Shown: positions 45,024 through 54,112, numbered from the stretch's first letter. The stretch is 64,000 bases of DNA from Wocania ichthyoenteri Th78 (GCF_000789235.1 NZ_KN525716.1:3606111-3670110), one strand, 5' to 3'. A program made the numbers and translations. The notes: a model not told the origin generated them from the sequence alone.

Positions 45024-45031
45024 TAAATTTG
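45024..45031 (+). promoter_or_regulatory. -7 box of cydA, predicted leaderless start (TAAATTTG)
   Basis: Full TAnnTTTG match followed by 4 bases (aact) and the cydA ATG. The predicted transcription start coincides with the start codon. Confidence 0.55.
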
Positions 45032-45035
45032 AACT

Positions 45036-46367
45036 ATGGAAGATATGATATTTTATGATAGGCTGCAGTTTGCATTTACTATCACGTTCCACTACATTTT
45101 CCCTCAGTTAACCATGGGTTTATCGTTAATTATAGTTTTTCTAAAAGGGCTGTATTTAAGAAAAAAAGTAGAAAAGTATAACGAGGCTGCAAAGTTCTTA
45201 ATGAGAATTTTTGCGATTAATTTCACCATGGGTGTGATAACAGGAATTCCTATGGAATTTCAATTTGGTACTAATTGGGCAAAGTTTTCAGAACTTACAG
45301 GAGGTATTATAGGTCAAACCTTGGCCATGGAAGGCATGTTTTCCTTTTTCTTGGAATCTTCTTTTTTAGCGCTCTTTATTTTTGGTGAAAAACTAATGGG
45401 GCAAAAATTACATTTTCTTACAGGGTTTTTAGTGTTTTTGGGCTCTTGGGCAAGTGGCTGGTTTATATTGGCTACTAACGCATGGATGCAACACCCAGTT
45501 GGTTATGAAGTTTTAGAGAATGGTAAATACGTATTAGAAAATTTTTCAGCATTATTTACTAATCCTTGGTTATTGCCCGCTTTTTTACATAACCAATTGG
45601 CATCAGTAGTAACGTCATCGTTTGTTGTATCTAGCATTGGAGCGTTCTATATTTTGAGACAAAAAAATATTGAGTACGGAAAACTGTTTTTAAAAACGGG
45701 CGTTATTTTTGGCCTTATTTCTAGTTTGCTAGTTGCATTTCCAACTGGCGATTGGAACGCTAAAAATGTTGCAAAATACCAACCCGCTTCATTTGCTGCT
45801 ATGGAAGGCATTTTTGAAACTGAAGAAGCAGGAGCCGAAATAGTACTCATAGGGCAACCAAATATGGTTGAAAAAAAGTTAGATAATAAAATAGCTGTGC
45901 CAAATATTCTTAGTTTTTTAACCTATCAAGAATGGGATAAACAAATAGTAGGTATGGATCATTTTGAAGCAGATGAATTGCCCGATAATATTCCAGCACT
46001 TTATTATTCGTATCATATCATGGTTGGTTTGGGTACTATTTTCATAGGTATTATGGGTTTGGCAGGATTCTTTTTATGGCGAAAAAAATTATATAATATT
46101 AAGCCCTTACTGTGGACTATTATGTTTTTAGTCCCGTTCCCATATATTGCTAATATTACAGGTTGGTATGTAGCCGAATTAGGAAGACAACCTTATTTGG
46201 TTTATGGTTTATTAAAAACAGCAGACGGCGTATCGCCAACGGTATCTTCAGGAAATACATTATTTACATTACTAGGTTTTGTTGCACTGTATATGCTTCT
46301 TGGTTTACTATTTTTAGTACTCGTTGGAAAAGCCATTCATCAGGGGCCAAAACATCAAACACATTAA
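45036..46367 (+). CDS. cydA: Cytochrome bd ubiquinol/menaquinol oxidase subunit I
   Basis: 443 residues, about nine transmembrane helices. Haem ligands: His near residue 18 in ITFHYIFPQLTMGLSL, and the conserved GRQPYLVYG at the C-terminal part; IFAINFTMGVITGIPMEFQFGTNW and the short Q-loop segment match the CydA family with a short Q-loop (CIO-like). With CydB it oxidises quinol and reduces oxygen with high affinity, without pumping protons, and is known to resist cyanide, sulfide and nitric oxide. It is followed by cydB after 3 bases. Confidence 0.96.
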   Translation: MEDMIFYDRLQFAFTITFHYIFPQLTMGLSLIIVFLKGLYLRKKVEKYNEAAKFLMRIFAINFTMGVITGIPMEFQFGTNWAKFSELTGGIIGQTLAMEGMFSFFLESSFLALFIFGEKLMGQKLHFLTGFLVFLGSWASGWFILATNAWMQHPVGYEVLENGKYVLENFSALFTNPWLLPAFLHNQLASVVTSSFVVSSIGAFYILRQKNIEYGKLFLKTGVIFGLISSLLVAFPTGDWNAKNVAKYQPASFAAMEGIFETEEAGAEIVLIGQPNMVEKKLDNKIAVPNILSFLTYQEWDKQIVGMDHFEADELPDNIPALYYSYHIMVGLGTIFIGIMGLAGFFLWRKKLYNIKPLLWTIMFLVPFPYIANITGWYVAELGRQPYLVYGLLKTADGVSPTVSSGNTLFTLLGFVALYMLLGLLFLVLVGKAIHQGPKHQTH

Positions 46368-46370
46368 ATT

Positions 46371-47444
46371 ATGGAAATATTTTGGTTTTTAATTATAGCA
46401 GTTGTTTTAGCTATGTTTTTTGTGTTGGATGGTTATGATTTTGGCACAGGTATTATCCATCTGTTTTTTGCGAAATCAGAAAAAGATAAAGAAGTTATTG
46501 CTAAGTCTGCAGGATTGTTTTGGGATTCAAACGAAGTTTGGTTAGTTGCAGCTGGCGGTATGTTATTTATGGCATTTCCAACTTTTTATGCATCGGTATT
46601 TAGCGGATTTTACCTGCCATTAATTATTGTATTATGGTTAATTATTTTTCGAGCTATAGGCTTAGAGTTTAGAAGTCAATTTAATTATCAAATGTGGAAA
46701 GATATTTGGGATAAATCCTTTGGAGTTTCTAGCTTAATGTTAGCACTGTTTTTTGGTATTGCATTAGGTAATATTGTTAGAGGTGTTAATTTAGGAGGAG
46801 TAAAAGATGGTATTTCAACTTACGAAGCACATTTCTTTTTCTTGCCCTTATGGAATTCAAGTTTTAGTCCATTAACAGCGCACCCTGGAGTTATCGATTG
46901 GTTCACTATTATTATTGGTTTGATAAGTGTCGTTACACTAGCTATTCATGGGGCAAATTGGGTTATTATAAAAACCAATTCATCTATAAACGCGAAACTA
47001 AAAAAAGTTATATTCAAGTTAAATTGTGTGTTATTAGTGCTCACTATTGTATCTGTAATATGTTGGCAAATAGTAAATCCAAATGCGCTAAATAATTTTG
47101 CTAAAAAATGGTATTTATTAATTTTTCCTTTAATTTATATTACAGGATTAACGGGATTATTTTTTATACATAAATTTAAGAAAGACGGATATGGCTTTGT
47201 ATGTTCAACACTATTAATAGTAGGTGGTATTTCATCATCATTAGCCTCTTTATTCCCAGTTTTATTGCCCTCTGTAAATGAGGTAAACGAACCACTGTCT
47301 ATTTACAATACAGCGGCTTCAGACTATGGTTTATCGGTAGCTATGGGTTGGGGTATTATTGGTTTTATTCTTCTTTTTGTATATATGATTGTTCAAAAAA
47401 GAATAATGGGAGGTAAGATTGACCATATGGATTATGGTCATTAA
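46371..47444 (+). CDS. cydB: Cytochrome bd oxidase subunit II
   Basis: 357 residues with eight to nine transmembrane helices. It begins with the family's MEIFWFLIIAVVLAMFFVLDGYDFGTG and has GLFWDSNEVWLVAAGGMLF and FRAIGLEFR. It forms the membrane dimer with CydA. The cydAB spacing is 3 bases. A small membrane protein gene follows after 12 bases and may be an accessory subunit. Confidence 0.96.
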   Translation: MEIFWFLIIAVVLAMFFVLDGYDFGTGIIHLFFAKSEKDKEVIAKSAGLFWDSNEVWLVAAGGMLFMAFPTFYASVFSGFYLPLIIVLWLIIFRAIGLEFRSQFNYQMWKDIWDKSFGVSSLMLALFFGIALGNIVRGVNLGGVKDGISTYEAHFFFLPLWNSSFSPLTAHPGVIDWFTIIIGLISVVTLAIHGANWVIIKTNSSINAKLKKVIFKLNCVLLVLTIVSVICWQIVNPNALNNFAKKWYLLIFPLIYITGLTGLFFIHKFKKDGYGFVCSTLLIVGGISSSLASLFPVLLPSVNEVNEPLSIYNTAASDYGLSVAMGWGIIGFILLFVYMIVQKRIMGGKIDHMDYGH

Positions 47445-47456
47445 AACTTTAAGTTT

Positions 47457-47753
47457 ATGACTGATACCTTAATTTCTTTAATTAGTGTTTTTATTGGTAT
47501 CCTAGGAGGGCTTAGCTTTGGTTTTCTTTTTAAAAACTATTCTTCTGGCGTTATAGGTAATACAATTGCTGGCGTTTTTGGCAGTATTCTTTTCATTAAG
47601 GTCTTTGAGCGCTTAGGGTTTAATCCACAAGAAATAATGCAATCAGGCAGTGCAAATGTGTTACTGTTTATTATTAATATGTTGGTGTCTTTTTTTGGAG
47701 GTGCTATGGCGGTATTTTTAAGTCATAAACTGAGAACTAAATTTAATAAGTAA
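47457..47753 (+). CDS. Small membrane protein downstream of cydB (98 aa)
   Basis: Three transmembrane helices separated by short loops: LISVFIGILGGLSFGFLF, GVIGNTIAGVFGSILF and a C-terminal hydrophobic helix with a basic tail (SHKLRTKFNK). The glycine spacing is like the GlsB/YeaQ group, but I cannot assign a family. It is too long and too polytopic for CydX. Twelve bases after cydB on the same strand suggests co-transcription and a possible role with the oxidase. Confidence 0.7.
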   Translation: MTDTLISLISVFIGILGGLSFGFLFKNYSSGVIGNTIAGVFGSILFIKVFERLGFNPQEIMQSGSANVLLFIINMLVSFFGGAMAVFLSHKLRTKFNK

Positions 47754-47955
47754 CCTTTAGCAAAGGCGAAATAATTTTAAGTTAACAGTTAAACACTTTT
47801 CAGTTTTTGGAACGTGTTATTGTTGCTATAAAAATTACGTATATGTATATATTGATTTTCCGATAATAAAATTCTAACTTGCTTATCGGTGGATATAAAC
47901 TATTGAAATGGATTTATATTCCAATTGTTAGGTATATTTAAAACTAGATAACAAA

Positions 47956-48822
47956 TTGATTAACGCATACGAATACTTTAAAAATCATCCAAAATTCAAC
48001 AAGCTTGTTGGTGATGATTTTTTATTCGTAGAATATAAATGTCCTATCAATATTGAAGAATATCAATTGTGGATAGAGAGCCATTTAATCACCTATGTCA
48101 TTAGCGGTAAAAAAGACTGGATTACATCTAAAAAAACACATACATTAAATGCTGGAGATGCGCTTTTTGTTAGAAAAGGTGTGTACACGACAAAACAATA
48201 TTTAGAGAACGATTATTGCGTAATGCTCTTTTTTATCAATGATAAATTCATAAAGAGGTTTCTTGTTGATAATCCATTTTTTACTAGAGAACTAAATGTT
48301 AAGGAAGAACAGAATCCTATTATTCCTATTAATACGAATGATTCATTCGAAACATTAATAAAAAGTATTTTTCATTATTTAAAACAAGGAGACGAAATTC
48401 CACGTAGTCTTGTAGAAATCAAGTTTAAAGAGCTTTTATTCAATTTAGTGCTCAATACCAAAAACAAAGAACTTTTAAATTTTTTCAATTCAATACCAGA
48501 AAGTAGTAAGGCTACTATTGAAAATGTAATGTTAGAAAATTTTAAATACAATTTAAAAACTGAAGATTTTGCTAAACTATGTGGCAAAAGTTTATCCTCA
48601 TTTAAAAGAGGTTTTAAAGAAAACTTTAACGTTACACCAGGTAAATGGTTACGAAATAAAAGATTAGAACATGCAAAATCATTACTATTGGGTACAGATT
48701 TAACCATAAACGAAGTATGCTACGATTGCGGATTCAAAAATAATTCACACTTTATTCAAGTCTTTAAACAAAAGTATAAATTATCTCCCAACCAATATAA
48801 AACACAGAATTCACATAATTAA
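47956..48822 (+). CDS. AraC family transcriptional regulator
   Basis: 288 residues. The start appears to be TTG at 47956, because no ATG precedes the N-terminal domain. Residues about 10-150 form a cupin-like sensor domain (YVISGKKDWITSKKTHTLNAGDALFVRKG). The C-terminal 100 residues form the double helix-turn-helix (LKTEDFAKLCGKSLSSFKRGF and INEVCYDCGFKNNSHFIQVFK). The upstream gap (47754-47955) has two inverted repeats, CCGATAA/TTATCGG and GGATATAA/TTATATTCC, that may be operators. The OsmC and MddA-like genes follow on the same strand. Confidence 0.88.
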   Translation: MINAYEYFKNHPKFNKLVGDDFLFVEYKCPINIEEYQLWIESHLITYVISGKKDWITSKKTHTLNAGDALFVRKGVYTTKQYLENDYCVMLFFINDKFIKRFLVDNPFFTRELNVKEEQNPIIPINTNDSFETLIKSIFHYLKQGDEIPRSLVEIKFKELLFNLVLNTKNKELLNFFNSIPESSKATIENVMLENFKYNLKTEDFAKLCGKSLSSFKRGFKENFNVTPGKWLRNKRLEHAKSLLLGTDLTINEVCYDCGFKNNSHFIQVFKQKYKLSPNQYKTQNSHN

Positions 48823-48936
48823 TAGCTCTCCAAGTCATTTGGTCTTTAAAACACATTATTTGGACTTTTAAGAAATATTGAAAGAGATTTTAAATCTAAC
48901 CTTTGCATCATTAGTTAATTGAAAAAAATTAATGAT

Positions 48937-49488
48937 ATGCTAAGTCAATATTTTTCAACAAGGAACCTTAAATCCACAAAAAGTGGTTCTGTAATTCATC
49001 AAAGACATTTAATTCTTCACGAAAAATATAAAAAAGATTCTGCATTAGCATGGATTACTGATGCTTCGGAAGTTATTGGCACTAATCTACAAGACCCATT
49101 CAGAATATCAGTTCTTATCAATGATATTATGAAAGTTCCGTTTAAAATTGGGGTTCATAGTGCTGTTGGTGGCGACCATGATTTTCCAAATCCAGGAGGT
49201 TTACTATGTGCTTCTTTAGCTTCTTGTTTTGAAAGTACCATTAGAATGATTGCCAATAAATTGGGAATAACACTCTTAGAAACCAAAATAAAAGCAACCG
49301 CTCAAATTGATGTAAGAGGTACCTTAATGATTGACAAATCAATTCCTGTTGAGTTTCAATCCATGCACATCGATGCATTAATTATTGCTGAGAATTCAAA
49401 TGAAAAGCTCTTAAATACTTTGATACGAGGAGCAAAACATAGCTGTATTATTTATCAAACCATAAAACAAGGTATTCCAATTACTTGA
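48937..49488 (+). CDS. OsmC family protein
   Basis: 183 residues from ATG 48937; a TTG at 48919 would add six residues. OsmC/Ohr family pattern: DPFRISVLINDIMKVPFKIGVHSAVGGDHDFPNPGGLLCASLASCFESTIRMIA, containing two cysteines (ALCA and ASCF positions) in the central helix, one possibly peroxidatic, and a C-terminal LIRGAKHSCIIYQTIKQG with another. Such proteins reduce organic peroxides or bind sulfur compounds. It lies between an AraC regulator and an MddA-like methyltransferase. Confidence 0.85.
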   Translation: MLSQYFSTRNLKSTKSGSVIHQRHLILHEKYKKDSALAWITDASEVIGTNLQDPFRISVLINDIMKVPFKIGVHSAVGGDHDFPNPGGLLCASLASCFESTIRMIANKLGITLLETKIKATAQIDVRGTLMIDKSIPVEFQSMHIDALIIAENSNEKLLNTLIRGAKHSCIIYQTIKQGIPIT

Positions 49489-49525
49489 ATGTTCACTTTA
49501 AAATTAATAACCAAAAAAATAAATC

Positions 49526-50275
49526 ATGAAAAAATCTATCATCTTTCTTTATGGAATAGTTGCCTATTTAGTTTTTCTAATTGCCTTTTTATATGCGATT
49601 GGATTCATAGGTAATATTTTAGTACCAAAAACAATAGATTCTGGTACAGAAACATCATTAGGGTCAGCAATATCAATCAATCTTATTTTATTAAGTGTAT
49701 TTGCCTTACAACACAGCATAATGGCAAGGCCTGCATTTAAAAAATGGTTTACGACGATTATTAGTCCAGAAATGGAGCGTAGCACCTATATACTTTTATC
49801 GAGTTTAGCACTATTATTGATTTACTGGCAATGGCAACCCATAACAACCGTAGTTTGGGAGGCCGAAAATAATGTTGTTGTTATTTTTCTAACAGGAATG
49901 TTTTTTCTTGGGTGGCTAATCGTATTGCTATCAACATTTATGATTAACCATTTCGAGCTTTTCGGTCTGGCACAGATTTATGATAATTTTAAAAATAAAC
50001 AAACTCCAAATCCAAAATTCCAAGCTAATTATTTATATAGTATTGTTAGACATCCTATCATGTTAGGGTTTCTCATTGCTTTTTGGTTTACTCCGGTAAT
50101 GACGGTTGGTCATCTATTGTTTAGTGTAATAACTACATTATACATTTTAATTGCTGTAAAGTATTTAGAAGAAAAAGACCTTCGTAAAGCTATAGGAGAA
50201 AAATACGCAACATATCAAAAAGAAGTGCCAATGGTTATACCTTTCACCAAAATCAAAAAATCTGTTGATAAATAA
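49526..50275 (+). CDS. mddA: Methanethiol S-methyltransferase-like (MddA) membrane protein
   Basis: 249 residues with about five transmembrane helices. Family motifs: VFALQHSIMARPAFKKWF, ERSTYILLSSLALLLIYWQWQP, and the SAM-binding C-terminal YSIVRHPIMLGFLIAFWFTP with VKYLEEKDL. This is the NnrU/isoprenylcysteine-methyltransferase-like group; the specific HSIMARP and ERSTYIL pairing fits MddA, which methylates methanethiol to dimethyl sulfide. It lies 37 bases after the osmC-like gene. Activity is inferred from motifs only. Confidence 0.7.
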   Translation: MKKSIIFLYGIVAYLVFLIAFLYAIGFIGNILVPKTIDSGTETSLGSAISINLILLSVFALQHSIMARPAFKKWFTTIISPEMERSTYILLSSLALLLIYWQWQPITTVVWEAENNVVVIFLTGMFFLGWLIVLLSTFMINHFELFGLAQIYDNFKNKQTPNPKFQANYLYSIVRHPIMLGFLIAFWFTPVMTVGHLLFSVITTLYILIAVKYLEEKDLRKAIGEKYATYQKEVPMVIPFTKIKKSVDK

Positions 50276-50476
50276 TCTTGAATCTAGATTAAGCCTAATG
50301 TCTCTGAGGTGCATAAGCGTACTTATAGAAAACCCAAAAACACTTTTTAATGTTGCATCTAATTTATTAATTTAAATCATTTTCGCTAATTCACTTATTT
50401 TGAGTATTTTAGTTTCATACATTTCCTTAAGTAAATAATTTTGGCATCTTAATATTAACCAATTAAATATATAATA

Positions 50477-50998
50477 ATGAAGACAAAATTAGCATTTACA
50501 TGTATTATGATTTTCGGATTTTTAATTATTGGATGTAAGCAGAAAGAGCAAAGCCCAGTAATAGAAGAAGTGAAAATTGACATTATTAACGATGAATTTC
50601 CTGAAGCAAAGCAGGAAGTAATGGAAACCTTTGGAGCCATTGCACAAAGCATTAAAGATGGAGATATTGATAAGTTAATTTCTTATCATGCTTACGGACC
50701 TAAGTTTACCGAATTTAAAAACGGAAAACCTCGTAATGATGGAAAGGCCAATGAAACATATGAGCGAAATGTGTTTGGTTCTGTAACAGAAGTGGTGAAA
50801 TTTGATGCAAACGATTTACAAATTGCAGTGTACGGTAATGTGGCCAATGTAACCTTTCATTCCGATTTTCATCTTAAATTTGGTGAAGACCTCGTTGTAG
50901 TAAATGACCAAATTACTTTATTATTTGTTAAAACTAATAGTGGATGGAAAATGGTTCATGAACACCATTCTCCTTTAAAAAAAGAAGAAGCTAAATAG
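50477..50998 (+). CDS. SnoaL-like/NTF2-fold lipoprotein (173 aa)
   Basis: A lipoprotein signal peptide (lipobox IIGC, Cys20) precedes an NTF2-like domain: EVMETFGAIAQSIKDGDIDKLISYHAYGPKFTEF, ANVTFHSDFHLKFGEDLVVVNDQITLLFVKTNSGWKMVHEHHS. This is the SnoaL/DUF4440 fold in an exported, lipid-anchored form. The ligand or enzyme activity is unknown. A strong hairpin terminator follows at 51023. Confidence 0.8.
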   Translation: MKTKLAFTCIMIFGFLIIGCKQKEQSPVIEEVKIDIINDEFPEAKQEVMETFGAIAQSIKDGDIDKLISYHAYGPKFTEFKNGKPRNDGKANETYERNVFGSVTEVVKFDANDLQIAVYGNVANVTFHSDFHLKFGEDLVVVNDQITLLFVKTNSGWKMVHEHHSPLKKEEAK

Positions 50999-51022
50999 CT
51001 TTCTATAAATATAGAAATAAGT

Positions 51023-51060
51023 AATAGCGATTTGAATTAAAGTTCAAGTCGCTATTTTAA
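51023..51060 (+). terminator. Terminator between SnoaL-like and GNAT genes
   Basis: AATAGCGATTTGAA (51023-51036) pairs perfectly with TTCAAGTCGCTATT (51043-51056), apart from one T-G position, followed by TTT. It lies between convergent genes and may serve both. Confidence 0.8.
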
Positions 51061-51083
51061 AATTATTCATTATAAAATAACAA

Positions 51084-51659
51084 TCACAAAAACGTATTAA
51101 AAATTGTTTGTTTTATTTCTGTCCATTCCTCTTTCAAAATCCCATAACAGCAAGTGTTCCGTTTAAAACCATCAAACATTAGGGTGTCTTTTCGTAAAAT
51201 ACCTTCAAGCGTTGCACCTAGTTTTTCAACGGCGCGTCTAGATTTTATGTTGCGCTCGTCTATTCTAAATTCTACTTTATCAAATTCTAAAACTTCGAAA
51301 GCATATTGTAGCATTAAAAACTTCATGTTTTTATTCAATCCACTACCTTGAAACTCGTATCCAATCCATGTCCAACCAATATGTAACACCTTATTTTGCC
51401 AATTAATAAGTCCAAATCGTGTGCTGCCAGCATAGGTATTAGTTTGTTTATCGAATACTATAAACGGGATGATAGTTTTATGATAATAACCATCAACAGC
51501 AGTTTGCACGTAGTTTTTTAAATCGCCTGCGGTATCAATTTTACTAGGTGAGTATTGTATTAAATGAGGTTGTTGCGCGATAGGTGTTAAGTGTTTGTAA
51601 TTACTTAAATCTAAAAGAGTGAGTTTTACGCGGTTGTTTTCTAGTGTTGGTGCCTTCAT
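51084..51659 (-). CDS. GNAT family N-acetyltransferase (RimJ/RimL-like)
   Basis: 191 residues of the GNAT fold: RVKLTLLDLSNYKHL, the acetyl-CoA-binding IGWTWIGYEFQGSGLNKNMKFLML, and the C-terminal FDKVEFRIDERNIKSRRAVEKLGATLEGILRKDTLM typical of the RimJ/RimL group. It acetylates an amine, perhaps a protein N-terminus or a small molecule; the substrate is unknown. It ends just past the terminator at 51023-51060. Confidence 0.9.
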   Translation of the reverse strand: MKAPTLENNRVKLTLLDLSNYKHLTPIAQQPHLIQYSPSKIDTAGDLKNYVQTAVDGYYHKTIIPFIVFDKQTNTYAGSTRFGLINWQNKVLHIGWTWIGYEFQGSGLNKNMKFLMLQYAFEVLEFDKVEFRIDERNIKSRRAVEKLGATLEGILRKDTLMFDGFKRNTCCYGILKEEWTEIKQTIFNTFL

Positions 51660-51751
51660 TGTTTATATGTTACTGCGAATCAGGCTTTTTTTTGCATGAT
51701 GTGGTAATATATTTATTATTTCATTTTAATTATAAAAGCGAGTTTTTTAAT

Positions 51752-51784
51752 GAGATTGCTACGTCATGCTTCCTCGCAATGACG
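51752..51784. repeat. Dispersed-repeat-like segment
   Basis: A 33-base segment that starts GAGATTGCTACGTCATG and ends CTCGCAATGACG, with inverted ATTGC/GCAAT and GTCAT ends. By recollection it resembles a short repeat found in many bacterial genomes (CGTCATTGCGAGG...). It is the only GC-rich stretch in this gap. No other copy was found in the window. Confidence 0.45.
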
Positions 51785-51790
51785 TTCAGT

Positions 51791-52426
51791 TTAAACTAAC
51801 CCATTAATTAATTCAACATTAACTTCATGTTTACCATCAAACATAATAACATTCAAATTTTCTTTAAATAAAAGTTGCGCTTTTTTTGTTTCTAATTGAA
51901 ATCGTTCTTCAGTTAAATATTCATCATTTGTACCACAAATCAAACTTATTTTGGCGTTTAAAAAGCTAAAATTTTCAATATTTAATTCTTTAGGAATGCC
52001 ACCAGAATGTAATACCAATTGTGCACATTGTAATTGGCGTTTTGCAACGTAACGCATAGCCACGCTAACACCTTGCGAATATCCGAATACAATTAAATTA
52101 ACATCATCAGGAATGTTTTCCGCTTTAAAAATAGCATCAAAATTTTGCATCACATTTTCGGTTTCTTTTATTGTGTTTTCTTTGGTCAACCAACTAGCAC
52201 CAACGTGTTTAAATTCAGATTTTAAGTAATATTTACTTGCTGCTTGTGGTGCAATAATATAATTTGCGTCTGCATTTAATCCTTTAAAATATTTTAAAAA
52301 ATAGCGACTTAAGTATCCCATGCCATGACAAACAAACCACACATTTTTAGTCGATTTTGAAAGCGTATTTAGAGTAGAATAGGTATTGATTATGGTGTAT
52401 GATATTTCTTTTTCTTGTGAATTCAT
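51791..52426 (-). CDS. Alpha/beta hydrolase (carboxylesterase/phospholipase family)
   Basis: 211 residues. The nucleophile elbow is VFGYSQGVSVAMRY (Ser near residue 124), the acid is in ICGTNDEYLTEERF, and the base in MFDGKHEVN. It fits the YpfH/carboxylesterase-type serine hydrolases. There is no signal peptide, so it acts in the cytoplasm. Substrate unknown. It is divergent from the menaquinone-type thioesterase gene, with about 50 bases between starts. Confidence 0.85.
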   Translation of the reverse strand: MNSQEKEISYTIINTYSTLNTLSKSTKNVWFVCHGMGYLSRYFLKYFKGLNADANYIIAPQAASKYYLKSEFKHVGASWLTKENTIKETENVMQNFDAIFKAENIPDDVNLIVFGYSQGVSVAMRYVAKRQLQCAQLVLHSGGIPKELNIENFSFLNAKISLICGTNDEYLTEERFQLETKKAQLLFKENLNVIMFDGKHEVNVELINGLV

Positions 52427-52442
52427 TTACACTTATGTTTTG

Positions 52443-52450
52443 TACTTTTG
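52443..52450 (+). promoter_or_regulatory. Candidate -7 box of the thioesterase-menF operon (TACTTTTG)
   Basis: Full TAnnTTTG match, 27 bases before ATG 52478. Confidence 0.5.
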
Positions 52451-52477
52451 TTAGCGATTTTAAAAATACACTATTCT

Positions 52478-52903
52478 ATGCAATTGTCTAAAGAAGCCGT
52501 TTTATTTAAAGCCAATAAAGCTTGTAAAAATACTTTAATGGAAACCTTAGAAATTGAGGTTATAGATTTTGGAGATAATTTTTTAGTAGCTAGAATGCCT
52601 GTAAACTCAAGAGTTTATCAGCCTGACGGCGTGCTACATGGTGGAGCAACAGCAGCTTTAGCCGAAAGCGTTGGGAGTTTTGCATCGCATATTTTTATAG
52701 ATACTGAGAAATTTTTTGTCCGCGGTATTGAAATTACAGCTAATCATTTAAAAAGCGTTACAGAAGGTTTTGTTTATGCTAAAGCAACTTTTTTGCATAG
52801 AGGAAGAACCACACAATTATTAGATATTAGAGTGACTGACGATGCCGATAATTTAATTTCTATTTGTAGACTGTCAACCATTTCGTTACCCAAAAAGAAA
52901 TAG
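52478..52903 (+). CDS. Hotdog-fold thioesterase (probable 1,4-dihydroxy-2-naphthoyl-CoA thioesterase)
   Basis: 141 residues from ATG 52478 (MQLSKEAVLFKANKACKNT); the frame opens earlier at a TTG, but the family starts here. PaaI-like hotdog fold: RVYQPDGVLHGGATAALAESVGSFAS (catalytic region) and EITANHLKSVTEGFVYAKATFLHRGRTTQLLDIRV. It lies 3 bases before menF and near menD, so the likely substrate is the DHNA-CoA of menaquinone synthesis (MenI role). Confidence 0.82.
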   Translation: MQLSKEAVLFKANKACKNTLMETLEIEVIDFGDNFLVARMPVNSRVYQPDGVLHGGATAALAESVGSFASHIFIDTEKFFVRGIEITANHLKSVTEGFVYAKATFLHRGRTTQLLDIRVTDDADNLISICRLSTISLPKKK

Positions 52904-52906
52904 TTA

Positions 52907-54034
52907 ATGACTTTGGATGATTTTTTTAATCGTATTGAAACACATTATAGTAGCAAGCTTCCTTTTGTGGTTTATAGAAAGCCTAATGAAGATGTTGTAA
53001 AAGTGTTGCTACAAGAAACAAACGATTTATATTTTACAAAAGATTTTACCGAGCAAGGTTTTGTGTTTTCACCTTTTGATGATACTCAAGATTCAGTTTT
53101 AATACCAGTTGAAACTTCGGAAATCATTTCTATTTTAGAGCTATTTGTCATTCCTGAGGAGGGAGGAATCCACTCGAATAGTAATTTAGTTCCAATTGAA
53201 ACTGAATCAAAAAAAAATCACATCATCCTCATAAAAAAAGGAGTTAAAGCCATTAAAAACAATGAATTTAAGAAGGTTGTTTTATCTCGACAGGAGACTA
53301 TTAGCAGTTCTGAGTTAAATCCCATTTCAATTTTTAAAAAACTTTTAAATACTTACAAATCTGCATTTGTGTATTGCTGGTATCACCCCAAAGTAGGGTT
53401 GTGGTTAGGTGCTACTCCAGAAACGTTGATTAAAATAGAAGGTAAGCAGTTTTCTATTATGGCATTGGCTGGTACGCAAGATTATAAAGGCACGTTGGAT
53501 GTGGTTTGGAAAGATAAAGAAAAAGACGAGCAACATATTGTTACAAATTTTATTATAAAAAGTTTAAAACCTTTAGTTGAAAACATAAAAGTCTCAGAAA
53601 CAGAAACCGTAAAAGCTGGTAATTTACTACATTTAAAAACTATGATTTCGGCACGATTGCAATCCAATTCAAACTTAAAAGATATTATTTCGTTATTGCA
53701 TCCAACACCTGCGGTTTGTGGATTTCCAAAGTTAGAAGCAAAACAATTCATTTTAAAACACGAAAACTATAATCGTGAGTTTTATACTGGTTTTTTGGGA
53801 GAATTAAATTTTGAAACAAAAAAAGCACCACGGTCTGGAAAACGTAATATTGAAAATAGAGCTTACGCTATAAACAAAAAAAGTACCCAGTTGTATGTTA
53901 ATTTACGCTGTATGCAATTAAAAAATTATGAAGCCATTATTTACGTTGGTGGTGGTATTACCGAAAGCTCTAATGCAGAAAGTGAATGGAAAGAAACGGT
54001 TTCAAAATCACAAACTATTAAGCGGGTTCTTTAA
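52907..54034 (+). CDS. menF: Isochorismate synthase
   Basis: 375 residues of the chorismate-binding enzyme family (MenF/EntC/DhbC): GLWLGATPETLIKIEGKQFSIMALAGTQ, DEQHIVTNFIIKSLKPL, LHPTPAVCGFPKLEAKQFI and YTGFLGELNF, then YVGGGITESSNAESEW. The magnesium-binding glutamates lie in the DEQHIV and NAESEW segments. It turns chorismate into isochorismate, the first step to menaquinone. It lies between the thioesterase gene and menD. Confidence 0.94.
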   Translation: MTLDDFFNRIETHYSSKLPFVVYRKPNEDVVKVLLQETNDLYFTKDFTEQGFVFSPFDDTQDSVLIPVETSEIISILELFVIPEEGGIHSNSNLVPIETESKKNHIILIKKGVKAIKNNEFKKVVLSRQETISSSELNPISIFKKLLNTYKSAFVYCWYHPKVGLWLGATPETLIKIEGKQFSIMALAGTQDYKGTLDVVWKDKEKDEQHIVTNFIIKSLKPLVENIKVSETETVKAGNLLHLKTMISARLQSNSNLKDIISLLHPTPAVCGFPKLEAKQFILKHENYNREFYTGFLGELNFETKKAPRSGKRNIENRAYAINKKSTQLYVNLRCMQLKNYEAIIYVGGGITESSNAESEWKETVSKSQTIKRVL

Positions 54035-54099
54035 ATTCACAAATGCTTTTAATTAAAAATATTCGTGTATTAGTGGTACAAATTTCCACTTAGGTTTTG

Positions 54100-54107
54100 T
54101 ACTTTTG
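54100..54107 (+). promoter_or_regulatory. -7 box of menD, predicted leaderless start (TACTTTTG)
   Basis: Full TAnnTTTG match, then 5 bases (aaaca) and the menD ATG. It shares the longer string TTTTGTACTTTTG with the box upstream of the thioesterase gene (52443). Confidence 0.55.
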
Positions 54108-54112
54108 AAACA

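Noticed and set aside
47457..47753. CydX or CydS small subunit
   Set aside because: CydX is a single-helix peptide of about 30-40 residues; this protein has three helices and 98 residues.
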